A stretch of DNA of 64,000 bases from contig NC_066852.1 of the NCBI RefSeq assembly GCF_001640805.2, positions 6,060,194 through 6,124,193 on the forward strand, written 5' to 3'. Origin of the DNA: Lates calcarifer (lineage: Eukaryota > Chordata > Actinopteri > Centropomidae). Below, piece after piece: positions 46,801-57,660 of the stretch (positions are counted from its first letter, which is position 1; every line of letters begins with the position of its first letter). The notes under the pieces are model-generated. The model was not told the DNA's origin and did no database searches. It was given only the letters and a program-made list of their open reading frames with translations. The position numbers were made by a program, and so were the translations under genes.

Positions 46801-47704
46801 CTTGAAAGACTCTCAGGTCACACTAAAAAATAACTGGTATGAATCATCGGCAGCATTCAATGTGCTGCCATCTGTTCAAACTGTTCAAAGAACAGTGTTT
46901 TATAAAAATGCTGAGACACAGCACTGTGCAAAAGTTTTAGGCACTTTGATGTTTTTACTCTTATCCTTCATCAGTACCATCAGAGAGGTGTCTGATTAGT
47001 CTCAGTCCAAACACACAGTCAGCATCATAAAGAACTATCCACAGTGAAAAGAACAAGGAGTCCTGCATTAGATGGTCTGACCCCCACAGAGCCCTGATCT
47101 CAACATCACAGAGTCAGTCTGAGATGACATGAAGAGACAGAGGACACTGAGACAGCCTGAATCCACAGAGGAACTGAGGCAACTTCTCCAAGATTCTGGA
47201 AATTGTGATTTCTTGAAACATTTCTTCTCGATAAATTCAGGCCCTGTGATGGACTCCAGTCCCCCCACGACCCTTAGGGACAAGTGGTATAGATAATGGA
47301 TGGATGGAAATTTTAAGTCATCTGTTTCTTTGTCAGGTATGAGGAGAGTCAGTTGCATACGTCCATCTACCAGCTGCATGTAAAGCTGCTGGGTGCAGAC
47401 AAAAGCACAGTGATCTCCGAGCACACCGTCAACCCCACCGAGGACTGCAGTGTTTACTCACACACCTGGAAAGAGGTGAGTTACTGAGTCCCCTGACAAA
47501 TACAGTCATCTGCTACTGTCCAGATTTTTCACTGCATGTCTCTGTGTTGGCCTATAGGTGTCGCATGTGTTCTCTAAGTATGGACCTGGGGTGAGATACG
47601 TCCACTTCCTGCACCGACTGAAGAATCAGTTCCTGATGGGATTCTACTCCACAGTGTTCACCGGCAGCTCAGTGGTCATCAGACCAGTCAAAACCAGCTC
47701 CTAG
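43859..47704 (+). CDS. nccrp1: NCCRP1-like FBA-domain protein (F-box only protein 50)
   Basis: Exons 43859-44000, 45617-45697, 45780-45876, 46070-46165, 47337-47475, 47558-47704; 702 nt, 233 residues, phases consistent, all GT-AG. The whole C-terminal part is an F-box-associated (FBA, sugar-binding-type) domain: [60 protein letters not shown]. The last motif closely follows human NCCRP1 (WVQVSHVFRHYGPGVRFIHF), better than FBXO2/6/44. No F-box precedes it; the N-terminus has DEWGLQG and [11 protein letters not shown], then a Pro/Glu-rich linker. The family was first described as a receptor of fish non-specific cytotoxic cells, but the sequence shows no signal peptide or clear membrane span, so a cytosolic role is as likely. 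Intron 4 carries repeats. Confidence 0.9.
44140..44470 (-). repeat. LINE 3'-tail-like repeat in nccrp1 intron 1
   Basis: 'caagattcaagaaactttat' and 'ttatcccgagggaaattgc' are hallmark words of the reverse-oriented 3' end of fish LINEs; AT-rich degenerate sequence follows. No frame remains. Confidence 0.55.
44946..45206. mobile_element. Non-autonomous Tc1-like element (MITE), nccrp1 intron 1
   Basis: The ends are inverted: the left begins ccagtcaaaagtttgg and the right, reverse-complemented, begins ccagtcaaacatctgg; both continue with acacacc. The inside matches the start of a known fish Tc1-type element (tagattcttcaaagtagcca) and then jumps to the other end, so the transposase is deleted. About 260 bp. 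Confidence 0.8.
46629..46659. repeat. (TA)n microsatellite in nccrp1 intron 4
   Basis: Alternating TA run interrupted by a short GTGTG segment. Confidence 0.9.
46921..47225 (+). mobile_element. Tc1-like transposon relic, nccrp1 intron 4
   Basis: Starts at the terminal word gcactgtgcaaaagttttag. Further in, the plus strand reads [13 protein letters not shown] then [19 protein letters not shown], the C-terminal region of a Tc1-type transposase, with stops. A related, more deleted copy lies in reverse orientation at 54167-54570. Its other end is lost. Confidence 0.7.
47228..47310 (+). repeat. 'ggatggatgg' teleost repeat, nccrp1 intron 4
   Basis: 'ggccctgtgatggactccag' followed by 'agtggtatagataatggatg' is a common fish repeat tail, here truncated. 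It ends about 26 bp before the acceptor of nccrp1 exon 5 (AG 47335-47336). Confidence 0.6.
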
Positions 47705-47932
47705 GCTGAACCCTTCTGAAAACCTGGGACGCAAGTAGTTGCTAACACACTCAATCTAATCAGCCTGATCAACATGTATTTGCTTTCACACTTATTTACA
47801 GGTTTTATTTGAATGCACTAAGGAACATAACAAAGTGTTCAGCCATTTATCTATTTCTTTTGTTTTTAATGCCTATTGTTAAGGATGCTTGAAATTAAAG
47901 TATAATTAATATCATTTTGCATTTTGCTTTAA

Positions 47933-47946
47933 GGGGGGGGGGGGGG
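47933..47946 (+). repeat. G14 homopolymer in nccrp1 3' UTR
   Basis: Fourteen consecutive G residues, about 40 nt before the poly(A) signal. The exact length may be affected by assembly error. Confidence 0.85.
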
Positions 47947-47985
47947 TGGAATTTGGCTTTTTGTCCTAATTTTACTCTGATGTAT

Positions 47986-47991
47986 AATAAA
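47986..47991 (+). terminator. nccrp1: nccrp1 polyadenylation signal
   Basis: AATAAA 282 nt after the stop codon, in a T-rich context, giving a short 3' UTR. Confidence 0.75.
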
Positions 47992-48064
47992 GCATATCAT
48001 TTCCTCAATTGAGAGTTGATCATTTTTTAAGCTGTGTCTTATTTTGTGAAATAATAACATTATT

Positions 48065-48520
48065 CACTTCAATTCAATTCAGTTTTATTTATATAGCGCC
48101 ATATCACAACAGAAGTCATCTCAAGGCACTTTTCATATAGAGCGGGTCTAGACCATACTCTTTAAAATAGAGAGAGACCCAACAACTCCCCCCATGAGCA
48201 GCACTAGGCGACAGTGGCAAAGGAATAGTGAGAGAAGAACATAGCATAACACAGGTTCCATGTAAGAAATGTAAGGTGATGCCAATAATACAGTAGTAGT
48301 AATGATAGTAGTGATAATTAAAGTATTAACTGCTAACACAGCAATACAACTAATAGCAGTATAAGTAATTTCTAATTCTAGCAGCAGGTGTTGAGTGGAG
48401 TTGTAGGAGCAGCAGGAGACTTGTCATCACAGATCAGACTCTACAGCTCCAGAGGCAGAAACACCTGCAGAAAGAGACAGAAGAGGAGAGAGAGACGGAA
48501 GAGCACAATACAAGGAGGTG
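48065..48520 (+). repeat. Dispersed teleost repeat
   Basis: 'caattcagttttatttatat' at about 48075-48094, then 'tctcaaggcacttttcatat' and the segment up to about 48520 (gagcagcaggagacttg, acacctgcagaaagagac) follow a repeat seen widely in fish. A piece recurs at 17735-17830. Starts about 75 bp after the nccrp1 poly(A) signal. Confidence 0.6.
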
Positions 48521-48639
48521 GTTTTAGTGAAATTCTTCTTTATAAACTCATCTTTGACATTATACTCTTATGTGCTTTGACTCAGTGTATTTAAATGTCT
48601 CCTCAAGTAACTTTATTGATGTTTAATAAATCATTTACT

Positions 48640-48920
48640 TGATATTATCATTTATAATCTTCAGTTTTGGTGGCTTAATAAAAAGCAAGATACCAACAGA
48701 CATTTGTTGATTACCATACTATTACTATTAGTAAGGATAAACATCAGCCAATTGGATTTTTCACCCACCAACCTAAAATATGGTCTTACTAATGGCTTAA
48801 AATGGCCACTCAATGTGTTAGAATAAATTATTCATTCACCATTAAAGCAATTATAAGTAGATCTTACAAATCATTTACTGTATAAAGGGTGTCTTATCAG
48901 AGAGTGGTACCACATTTACA
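48640..48920 (-). repeat. AT-rich dispersed teleost repeat
   Basis: The reverse complement begins 'tggtaccactctctgataag', like the copy at 8080-8450. Non-coding. Confidence 0.45.
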
Positions 48921-49955
48921 AAGTATTTCACAGAAAACACTTGAGTGGGCAGATGGGAGCAAAAGGATATCTGTTACTGACTAAGATCCTCCAGGCCTCC
49001 ACACAAGCCACAGTACAGTGTCAGCTCTGATGAATCCTCACTCATGTATCTCGTGGTACCAGTCTTGTAGAAGGACCCTCTGTCAAAATCTAGTTTTAAG
49101 ACAATAACTGTTGGTTTATATTATGGCCATTTGTTGTAAAGTGTCTTTTCTGCTTGTCAAATAATTCACATACAGAAACCCATGGCAAGGAGGTACTGTA
49201 AATGTCTAACTATTATTTTCGTTATCAACATGTCTGACAGTTACGATGTTTAGTTAACAATCAGATGTTGAGTTAACAATCAGAAAACTGTGAAACTGAA
49301 GAATGAGAATCTGTTCCCAGTGAGTTTTTGTCAAAACAAAAAAAGCCAAATAAATGATTAATCAATTGATCAAAACTGTTGCAAATTAGTTTGCAGTTGA
49401 TCAACTAATTTCAGTTTTAGATTACTGGTTGGTCTCTGGGTGCCTGCAGAAATAATGAGACTGTACAGTAGGGGTCAACGGGAGCTAATCCAGTCATGGT
49501 TTGATCATCACTTGAAGATAAGACAGTATCTTGTCTTTGACTGATGTTGAATCCTAATGTCCTAATGAGATTATTAACTTATATACAGTCTATGATATTA
49601 ACGTAAAAAAGAAGTTGTCTGTAATTACTGCACAGCAATAGAAATGTAGCACAGTGACCAGACAATCCAGTCCACTGTTACCCATACTACAGCAATCAGC
49701 GTTGCAGTTGCGCACTTTACCCTGCTTGTGCTGCTTTCAAGTGCTCTCAGAGAGAATTCGGACGAGACGCACATGCATGAAATACAAAACAGACCACTCA
49801 TACCTGCATCTTGTTGCTGCAACAAAAACTGGTAGTTTGAGGCTTCATCTCACATAATGCTCAATGGCTACTATCACATATTTTGTTGTTATTATTTCCG
49901 ACCACAAACACTTAAATTAACGTATTTACAACTTCACAATATCTGAAGCAGAAAC
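48921..49955. other. Intergenic DNA, nothing recognised
   Basis: No coding segment of known family. Short open frames near 49625-49857 exist on both strands but have no splice context or recognisable motif. Confidence 0.35.
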
Positions 49956-49969
49956 TTGGGAGGAGACGA

Positions 49970-50179
49970 TAAAGGCAGCACGTCACCCCCCCCCCCTCCG
50001 ACCCACCCCCACGTGAGCTCGCAGCATCACCACCTAGTTAACGGCAATGTGAGTTAACGGGAAAGTTTACTCTGTGAGTTCAGCTGTGTGTCGGGACGGG
50101 GATAGTTTTACCAGGCGTGTGTTTCCAGACTTCCAGAAGCAATGCCAGCCTTTGGTGGAGCCGTGCCATAAAGCAGAAG
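49970..50179 (+). promoter_or_regulatory. Candidate promoter and noncoding first exon (possibly slc8a2)
   Basis: A locally CpG-richer stretch (50000-50150) is followed by the strong donor GCAGAAG|GTAAGAG, exon end 50179. No convincing start codon continues in frame across the donor. The sodium/calcium exchanger coding begins in an exon with its own acceptor at 62150-62151 and therefore needs an upstream leader exon; this is the best candidate on the plus strand. Linking them is inference. Confidence 0.35.
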
Positions 50180-51729
50180 GTAAGAGACGAGGGGAGGGAA
50201 GCAGGGAGAAACAGGTGCGGCAGATAAACAGGCGTTTTAGGAGAGTGTTGAAGGCTACGCCCTCCTGAGCCATCTGTAGTTTTGATTGATAAAATTCTAA
50301 TACTAAATAGGTATACGGTCACTAGGCTACTTTTTCATATAAACTTAATGACTGAAACAAGAGCACTATCACTCACATCAGGTTATTTCCATTTTTCGTG
50401 AAGAATTGTGGCCAGGACCCTTCAGTTGAAAAGACTCGGTGGATAATTTAAATATAAATCAGCAAAGAAATGTCTGTGGTAAGAGAAAACCTATGAGGTC
50501 AGTAAAACGAGTGAGAAATATAGCGAATAAGGGTGTGATAAAGATAAACTAATCTATAATCTAAGGAGAAGCTATTCTTCATTTTTGCATTTGGGACCCG
50601 TTGAACTTTAACTGGTTCAGGAGGCTGAAATGTAACAGAACAAACAGAAGGCGTTCTAGAATCTCCAGCATATACCTCAACAAACCTGTACAACTGGGAA
50701 AATGTCTCATGTGAATCACCTCTGGAATCTGTAAGCTTTACAACATTTGGTTAATGCTTGAAAAGCACATAGAGCCTGTTTAACAATGCTTTGCTCAGTT
50801 GTTTTGTTTGACAGCTGCATTTTCTGCCAAGTGTCCTGTGATTGAATGAAGAGATTAAAACTGGATTGCTAGTTTTAATTTGAGTATTTCTTAAGGAGAG
50901 TGTACTGGTGTGTGTTCCTGGTGGATTGATGTTATTCTGAGAGATCACACTGCTTGGTCTCCTGACATTTTCTGATAAGGGCTGAACTTCAGAGCTGACA
51001 TTTAACTGACATAAAAGTGTCTCATTCATTTAGCAGATTGGCAGCAATGCATACAGTTCCACAGTCGCCCATCTCTTGTGTCCACCACAGTGCTGTCTGC
51101 CCACTGCTGTGTTAAGAGTTGGTGATGTGTGAGACAGGAGGCGTTGAATGCAGATACACCCCCACTGCAAGTCCATTATATTTGATTAAATACATGATAT
51201 CACTTGTATCACTTTTCACATAAGCATCCCAAAAAACCCCACTATGCTCACTTTTTAAATTTCTGCCTTTTTTAAAGTCATGTATGCCTTTCTTATATGG
51301 CATACAGTGTACTCTGATGTTTCTCATATTTTATAAATATGTCACTTACATTTGTAGTGTTTAAGACTGGATCACAGTGAGAACAGGTCCATAACACATT
51401 AAACCAGACTGTATTTATGATAATTAAATAGAATAATAACAAAAGTAATAGACTGCAGATGTTTAAACAAATTAAGAGAGTCTTTCTTATACATTAATAC
51501 GTATTTTGTCTGTTATAAGTAGATTTACATATAGGGCTGAAATGGCTAGTGATGTGATGGCAGCTATTCTGATTATTTTCTGAGTCATTTTTTGAGCTAA
51601 AATGCCAAACATTTGCTGGCACCAGCTTCTTAAATGTGAGAATTTTTCCTTTTTGAGTTTTGCACTGTTGACATTGTTGAACATGTTGTCCTGAAGCTTT
51701 TGGAAATTGTGGTGGGAATTTTTCACCTG

Positions 51730-51825
51730 AGCTGTCCAGGGTGTACCCGTCCTCTCGCCCAGTGTCGGCTGGGATTGGCTCCAGCCCCCTGCACCCCCTT
51801 AAGAATAAGCGGTATAGGGAATTTT
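51730..51825 (+). repeat. Fragment of 'ggatggatgg' teleost repeat
   Basis: 'ctgtccagggtgtacccgtc', 'ctcgcccagtgtcggctggg' and 'aagaataagcggtata' are the body of the repeat whose ends are seen at 43465-43512 and 47228-47310. Confidence 0.65.
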
Positions 51826-51896
51826 CACTATTTTGTGTCATTTTATTGCAAAAAAACAGATAACTAACTAACTTATTATCAGTAGCTTTATCCTTA

Positions 51897-52499
51897 ATGA
51901 AAATAATGGGTTGGTTGTTAGTTGGGTCAGTTGTTGTTTTCAGCATACAGTTTTGTCTTAGGACCGTCTTGTCTTTGTTGCATTTGTGCATTGGAGTTCA
52001 TAAACTACATCCAGGCAGTCCACTGCAAATGCTCAATGACACTTATCCTGAAATGCAACCTCCTCAGCATGTATGTGATGCAACAAGTAAACCAACGCTG
52101 CAGCATTGTATGCAGGCACCGATATGCTCGCCAATTGCAGGTGCCACAGGACAAAGGGCTATAGTACACCTCACGTTTCTCTCACATTTCCCCTACAATC
52201 AATCAGTAAGACTGTATGGTCAATCAGACTCCCCTCTTGAAACTTTGTCATCTACTCGGTTTAGGGAAGTCAATACCTACGGATGGGTCTCCTTTACCCT
52301 GGGTGAATTAGATTACTGTACTCGTTTTGTTACTGAACATTGCTGCTTTAATGAGGGTCAAAATACTCTCCCATATACAGAGAAATGTAGTCCTGCGTCA
52401 CAGCTGTCAGTCACAGTGTTGTTTCATTTTTGGACATTTTTTCTTTATACTGTATCTTGTATCTTTAGCAGTGTACATGCTGTAATGGATAGTATTTAG
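51897..52499 (+). CDS. Unrecognised open reading frame, 200 codons
   Basis: The longest uninterrupted frame outside the genes. It starts with a hydrophobic segment (WLLVGSVVVFSIQFCL), continues with a Cys-containing polar middle (VTEHCCFNEGQNTLPYTEKC) and ends with another hydrophobic stretch (VLFHFWTFFLYTVSCIF). This could be a membrane protein remnant or chance. I recognise no family, there is no splice context, and it lies just after a repeat fragment in AT-rich DNA. A degenerate element is at least as likely as a gene. Confidence 0.15.
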   Translation: MKIMGWLLVGSVVVFSIQFCLRTVLSLLHLCIGVHKLHPGSPLQMLNDTYPEMQPPQHVCDATSKPTLQHCMQAPICSPIAGATGQRAIVHLTFLSHFPYNQSVRLYGQSDSPLETLSSTRFREVNTYGWVSFTLGELDYCTRFVTEHCCFNEGQNTLPYTEKCSPASQLSVTVLFHFWTFFLYTVSCIFSSVHAVMDSI

Positions 52500-54166
52500 C
52501 AGTCTCTCTGTGAGTGTGTGTGTGTGAGTGATTGGGAGAGTTAGTGCCTGTGGGGGTCTGTTTTGTTTTCATTGACTCCCTGGTCTATTGTGTTCAGGCC
52601 TACCGGCTGCCTCTGCACATTTTGTTAACATTTTGTTGGTCCAAACTAGATTGTTGCTCTGAAGTCAAGCGGTCACGGTGAAGACTGAAAGGCGCCACTA
52701 CATCTGCATCTGAAATGTTGAAAATGTTGAAAAGATGTTTGAAGGGGAAGTATTAGTTAGTGGCTTGTTGACTTTTCCATACTGTCATTTTGTGTTAATC
52801 TTTAGGTTGCTTCACCATGTGATGTCACCCAGTTAATGAACATTATAAGCAATATGTTAACTTAGACTGGGTAATGAGTAGAGGTTTTGTCCTTAATGCG
52901 TTAGTGTGTTAATGTGAAAAAACAAAAAACTCAATTTCTAAGATTAGAGATTGCACACAGGTCAAATCGTGTTTCTGCAAGTAAGAACGTAGGTAAGTAC
53001 AATTTGGAGGTATTTGTACTAGGGTTGGGCAATTGGATGACTATATCAGCTCAACCTGTGCCAACTGCTAGACTGATGGTGGCTGGTTGGAAAACTTTAA
53101 AACTTTAAAAAACTGCACAGATTATTAAGTATTTCACAAAAAAGATTAGATTAAAGTCCAAAAAGAAATTATGTGTGGAAAAAGTTTTTTTTTCTTATTT
53201 CTTATCCCATCAATCATCTCACCCCCCTAGATTTATCTTATGACCTCGTGGAGGGTCCTGACCCCACAGTTAGGAACAACTGGACTAAACTGAATCACTG
53301 TATATAAAGTGGTTTAAACTACACATTGACCACCTATAACAGTAAAATTCTGCTAAAGTGTTGATGCATCATTATTAACAATTCAAAATCATAATAAATC
53401 AGTCACAGAGGACATTTTACTGCAGAACAAGTACTTCTACTTTTGATTCTTTGATTCTTTTAATGATGATACTTCTGTCACTGTACTAGATAGTAGTGCT
53501 AGTGCTTGAGAGTAACTCTTTCTGTTTTATATTGTTGTACTAGTACTTTTCCTTAAGTAAAGGATCAGAATATTTTTTGCACCACTGCATTTGATATAAT
53601 CACGTCACTCCTCACAGCCAGCACGTTGTGTTTGTATATTCTAGTCTGATATTGCTGTTTCTGACAGCATCTTGAATATTGCATAACAGGTGTCCCTGTC
53701 TGGGTTCATACTGAAGTTGAGAATGCTGTTCCTTCTAAGGTGACAGGGCTGCCAGTGGCTGGGCATGGTGTCTCAGGTAATGGAAACCTCAGGAGCTGCT
53801 GTCTGTTGGCTGTCAGTCGTGTCTCTAACGACCCCTTTCTGTCCACCTCATCTCCGCCCCATGCAGCCTCTTTCTGTCCACCTGCCTCCCCCTTTACGCT
53901 GAACCTACCTGAGGCCCACACCTTCAGAAAAGGAAGTGAGTAATGTTTTTAGCAGAGGCAGAATGGCTCGAGGGGGAGAAATGAGAGATGAGAAGGGTTT
54001 AGTGATGTCAAATGGATTGTTTCCCTCAGAGTCAAACTGATTAGTGAAGAAGGGAGATGCTGAACCTTTGAGATCTCAGGGGGCCTCAGGATGTAATTCA
54101 TGTTTAACCTGAACTCACCCTTGGATGTATGGAGTAGGGTTGGGTGAACACAATACAGACAATACA
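52500..54166. other. Intergenic DNA with a possible leader exon
   Basis: Mostly AT-rich. 53690-53945 is GC-richer and open on both strands. It contains a possible acceptor (ccccatgcag, AG 53866-53867) and donor (GGAA|GTGAGT, exon end 53935), so an alternative noncoding exon of the downstream exchanger gene is conceivable but unproven. Confidence 0.25.
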
Positions 54167-54570
54167 GTACTCTGCAAAAGGTTTAGGCACTAAGAAGAAT
54201 GTGAGGATGCTTTCAAAAATATTTTCATGAATAGTTTTTATTTATCTATGAACTACATACAAAGTGCAGTAAACAGAAAATTAGCAGGTTGTGCTAAACA
54301 TGTTGGAGAGCCTGCCATGGCTCTTCAGTAGATTCAGGCTGTCTCAGTATCTTCTGTCTCTTCATGTCATCTCAGACTGACTCCATGATGACCATCTTTT
54401 GCAGGATGTTCTAATTGACTCTGAAGATAGTTCTTTATGACTCTGGCTGAATGTCTGGGCTCATTGCCCTACTGCAGAATGAATATGGGACTGATCAGAT
54501 GCCTCCCTAATGGTATTGATGATGGATAAGAATCTAAACATATTAAATGCCTAAAGCATTTGCACAGTAC
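54167..54570 (-). mobile_element. Tc1-like MITE with terminal inverted repeats
   Basis: Left end gtactctgcaaaaggtttag and right end, reverse-complemented, gtactgtgcaaatgctttag, both followed by gca, form inverted repeats about 404 bp apart. The minus strand shares long segments with 46921-47225 (gatgacatgaagagacagaa, actgagacagcctgaatc). Most of the transposase is deleted. Confidence 0.75.
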
Positions 54571-57439
54571 ATTACCATGAGATGATATACATTTGTCAGA
54601 GATCTGAAGATTATTTTCTCAATTAGTCATTTGGTCTATTATGATACATGTGAAATGGAACCATTTAAGAAGCTGGATCCTGAGAATGTCTCCAAAAAAA
54701 AAAAAAAAAGTCATCAAAGCAGTCACTAATAATTTCAGTTCATGTAAATCTCTATCAAAGCCACAGTGTTATCATCAGAGTAGAAGCATTTGCAGTCTTC
54801 AGGAGTTATTTTCCCAATAATAAGATACTTTGTGGAATGGGATGCTTTCATTTCCTCTGATCATTTTATTCTGTGTGAGAATTTTAAATAATGGCAAGAC
54901 CATAAACAGGCAATGTTCTTTCTTCCTGTCGCACACATTTTCCAGTTTTTGACATCACAGGACAGTGTGAACTCCTCATGTTTCTGCCTTTTGGAGAGTG
55001 TAGTGAATTATGTGACCAGAGGGCACAATTTTCCATGGAAAAGATATTGTATGACTACAATTACATTCACTTAGAGACTCTTTAGGATTATTGTAATAAA
55101 AGAACCAAAAATCCTGTACACTGTCAATCACATGTACTGACTGTATCAGCAATGTGTCAGACCTTCATCAGGTATAATTCTGTGTAAAACCTTTGTAGTT
55201 GTTACCTGTTAACTTCATTGCTGTTGTCTTTGAAATTTCACTTTATTGGACATAAATGGGTCAGACAACCAGAGCTGAACTGTGGTGACTGAAAGTAGAT
55301 CACCATACATGAGGAGCTGAACAGCGTGGCAGCGTGCCCATCGTGCTGTAAACTAAACCTTGTGCTCAGCCAAGCTTGCACTGCTGCTGTCCAGATTGAT
55401 GGTAATTTTGACCCAGTGGACACAGAGGGAACAGAGACTGTGCACGACTTGGCTTATCTTTCCCCACCGCTGCTTATACAGCACACAGACTTCTCAAAAA
55501 CCAACTCATTCCTCTGGGGTACTGATTGAGCCAGTGTAGTTAATTCATACACTGAGTGACTTCACACAGTGCAGAGATATGCTGAAACTCTTTGAGAGAC
55601 AGCTGCTGGTGATGAAGTCTGTCTGTAGGTCACAACTGGAAAAGTTTCAGATCTTGGTATTTAAATGTTAAGCTGTTATTTTCCAGTGGCCTTTGAAGAA
55701 ATGCATAAAACTAAAACTGGAAATCATAGAAATCTTTTTAAAGTGGGCAAAGACAGAGTGCATCTGTTACAAATGTACCTCTGAATAAGTAAAATATTTT
55801 CACATCTACTTTTGTAGCCATCATTTACCTAACACTACTCAGTCTAACAACCAGTCTGGGTAGAGGAAACAATCAAAGGACACAGACAGAAGGTGTGAGG
55901 AGAATTTATAGGATTATAAAAAGTGCCAAAATGAACTTTGACTGGTCAGTTGCCCAAGAAATACAAGTATTACAGAGTTTTAGACATTAACTCTGATAAT
56001 GTCTCTTCAGTGCCTGATCGTTTTTGACGATCCAATTTGTGTGTTTTACTACTTCCTTAATAAGTCGTGAAAACTGAAGCCAGGACTCTGGAGTCCTTTC
56101 TGGATCCAGTTGTTTAAGTTGTTACCGGATATGCAAACCTTCCTGACAGACTGTTGCTTCAGTCTGTCAAAATTTAAGTGCATTCTTACATTCAGTCTTG
56201 TATCCGGTGACTAACGTTACTAAACTTGTGTGCCTGTGAAATGTTTTAAACTTGTTTAAACATTTGCAGAGACCGTGCTCTGGAAAATATTATGTAATGG
56301 AAACAACTTTGTTTTGCATAATGCTTTTTCTTTAAGACCAAGATCTAGGGCAGGCATATGTAAAACTCAAAATGTTGTATTACTTCATTTGGAAAGACTG
56401 AACCAGTCATTTTAAATGTTTTGACACCAGAAAATAATTACACAAATTTAATAAGTGATTTATATTACTATTTAGTTTATCAGCAGTATAATAGAAAAAA
56501 AATCTATAGAATATTAGAAACCACACATTAGTTGAAGAAATTGTTTTTACCCTGGGATACATTCATTTAAATCAATATTTTTTTCTTTTAAACTGACAAA
56601 CACCAAGTGAAGATCTGACCCAGTTCATCTCTGTGGACTCACTTAGTGTTCAGATGTGTTGACATATATACTGTATGTACATACTGTATGTTAGCACAAA
56701 CCAGCAGTAAGTGAGAAAAAGTGGGAAATGTTGAATGAAACAGAGCCATGTTTGTTTTCAATGAAATCTCCACAAGATACCTTTAATGCCACATTTGTGG
56801 TTTGGCCCAGTCTTTATCTGTCTGTCTGTCTGTCTGCCTGCCCAGTGGATTATCTTACACTCTGATTCATCTGGTTCATTAACAGGCCTATAGCAGCAAG
56901 CCAAAGCCCTGTGTTACTTATTAAAGGGACGGATCCCTTTCCTTTCTTTACTTTAACTGCAAACAGAGAGACAGTCGAACAGAGACTGTCTAACTGCCTT
57001 GATTTGTGTGTAACTTGAACCAATGTCCTGTAATGGATGTATTTTATACTTTACTGCCCAAATCCGAGGCTGAATTATCTGTACGGAAGATGGTTTGGAG
57101 GTGCAATCCATGACCCAAAGGGAAAACAAATCTCTTGCATTATTCTCCTTTGTTGCAAATTCTGATTGGTCTTGCATGTATTTCCTAAGAAGTCTTTTAT
57201 TCTGCACATCCAAACAGCAGTTCACTCTGAAGTGGTCTACTGGGGATTGAAATAACGGCTAAGGTTAAGGTCTGATTAGTCCTATCTGTCTCTGGAGTGG
57301 AACTAACAGAATTATTTAAAGCTGTAATAATCACTATTTTCATATTATCAGTGGATTGAATGATGAACCCTCAGAGAGTTAGGACCTGTGTTTTATTGTC
57401 TTTCAGCTCATTGTTTTGTTTTAGCCCACAACTTTACTG
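54571..57439. other. Intergenic DNA, nothing recognised
   Basis: No coding segment recognised. Contains a poly(A) run near 54694-54709 and a (TCTG)n run at about 56815-56839. Confidence 0.4.
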
Positions 57440-57660
57440 TTTTGGTTGACTGTCACCACTCTCATCCACCTTGTTTTCAACAGCAGCTGCTTTCAGTGGA
57501 AAAACTCTGATAAACCAACTGTACGCTACCAGTTCAGCACCAAATGGTAGACAGATAAAGTTAGTGGCTAGCTGGTCAATATAGTGGAGCATTTAGCGTC
57601 TGAAGAGCCAGATATTTCCCTCAGGAGTTAATGAAAGTAGAGCTAAAATGAGAGGGAATA
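57440..57660 (-). repeat. Dispersed teleost repeat
   Basis: The reverse complement contains gctaaatgctccactatatt and gaccagctagccactaactt, matching the copy at 18170-18385 with divergence. Confidence 0.5.

Noticed and set aside
46802..47424. Open frames in nccrp1 intron 4
   Set aside because: They cover transposon and repeat relics, and the antisense of exon 47337-47475.
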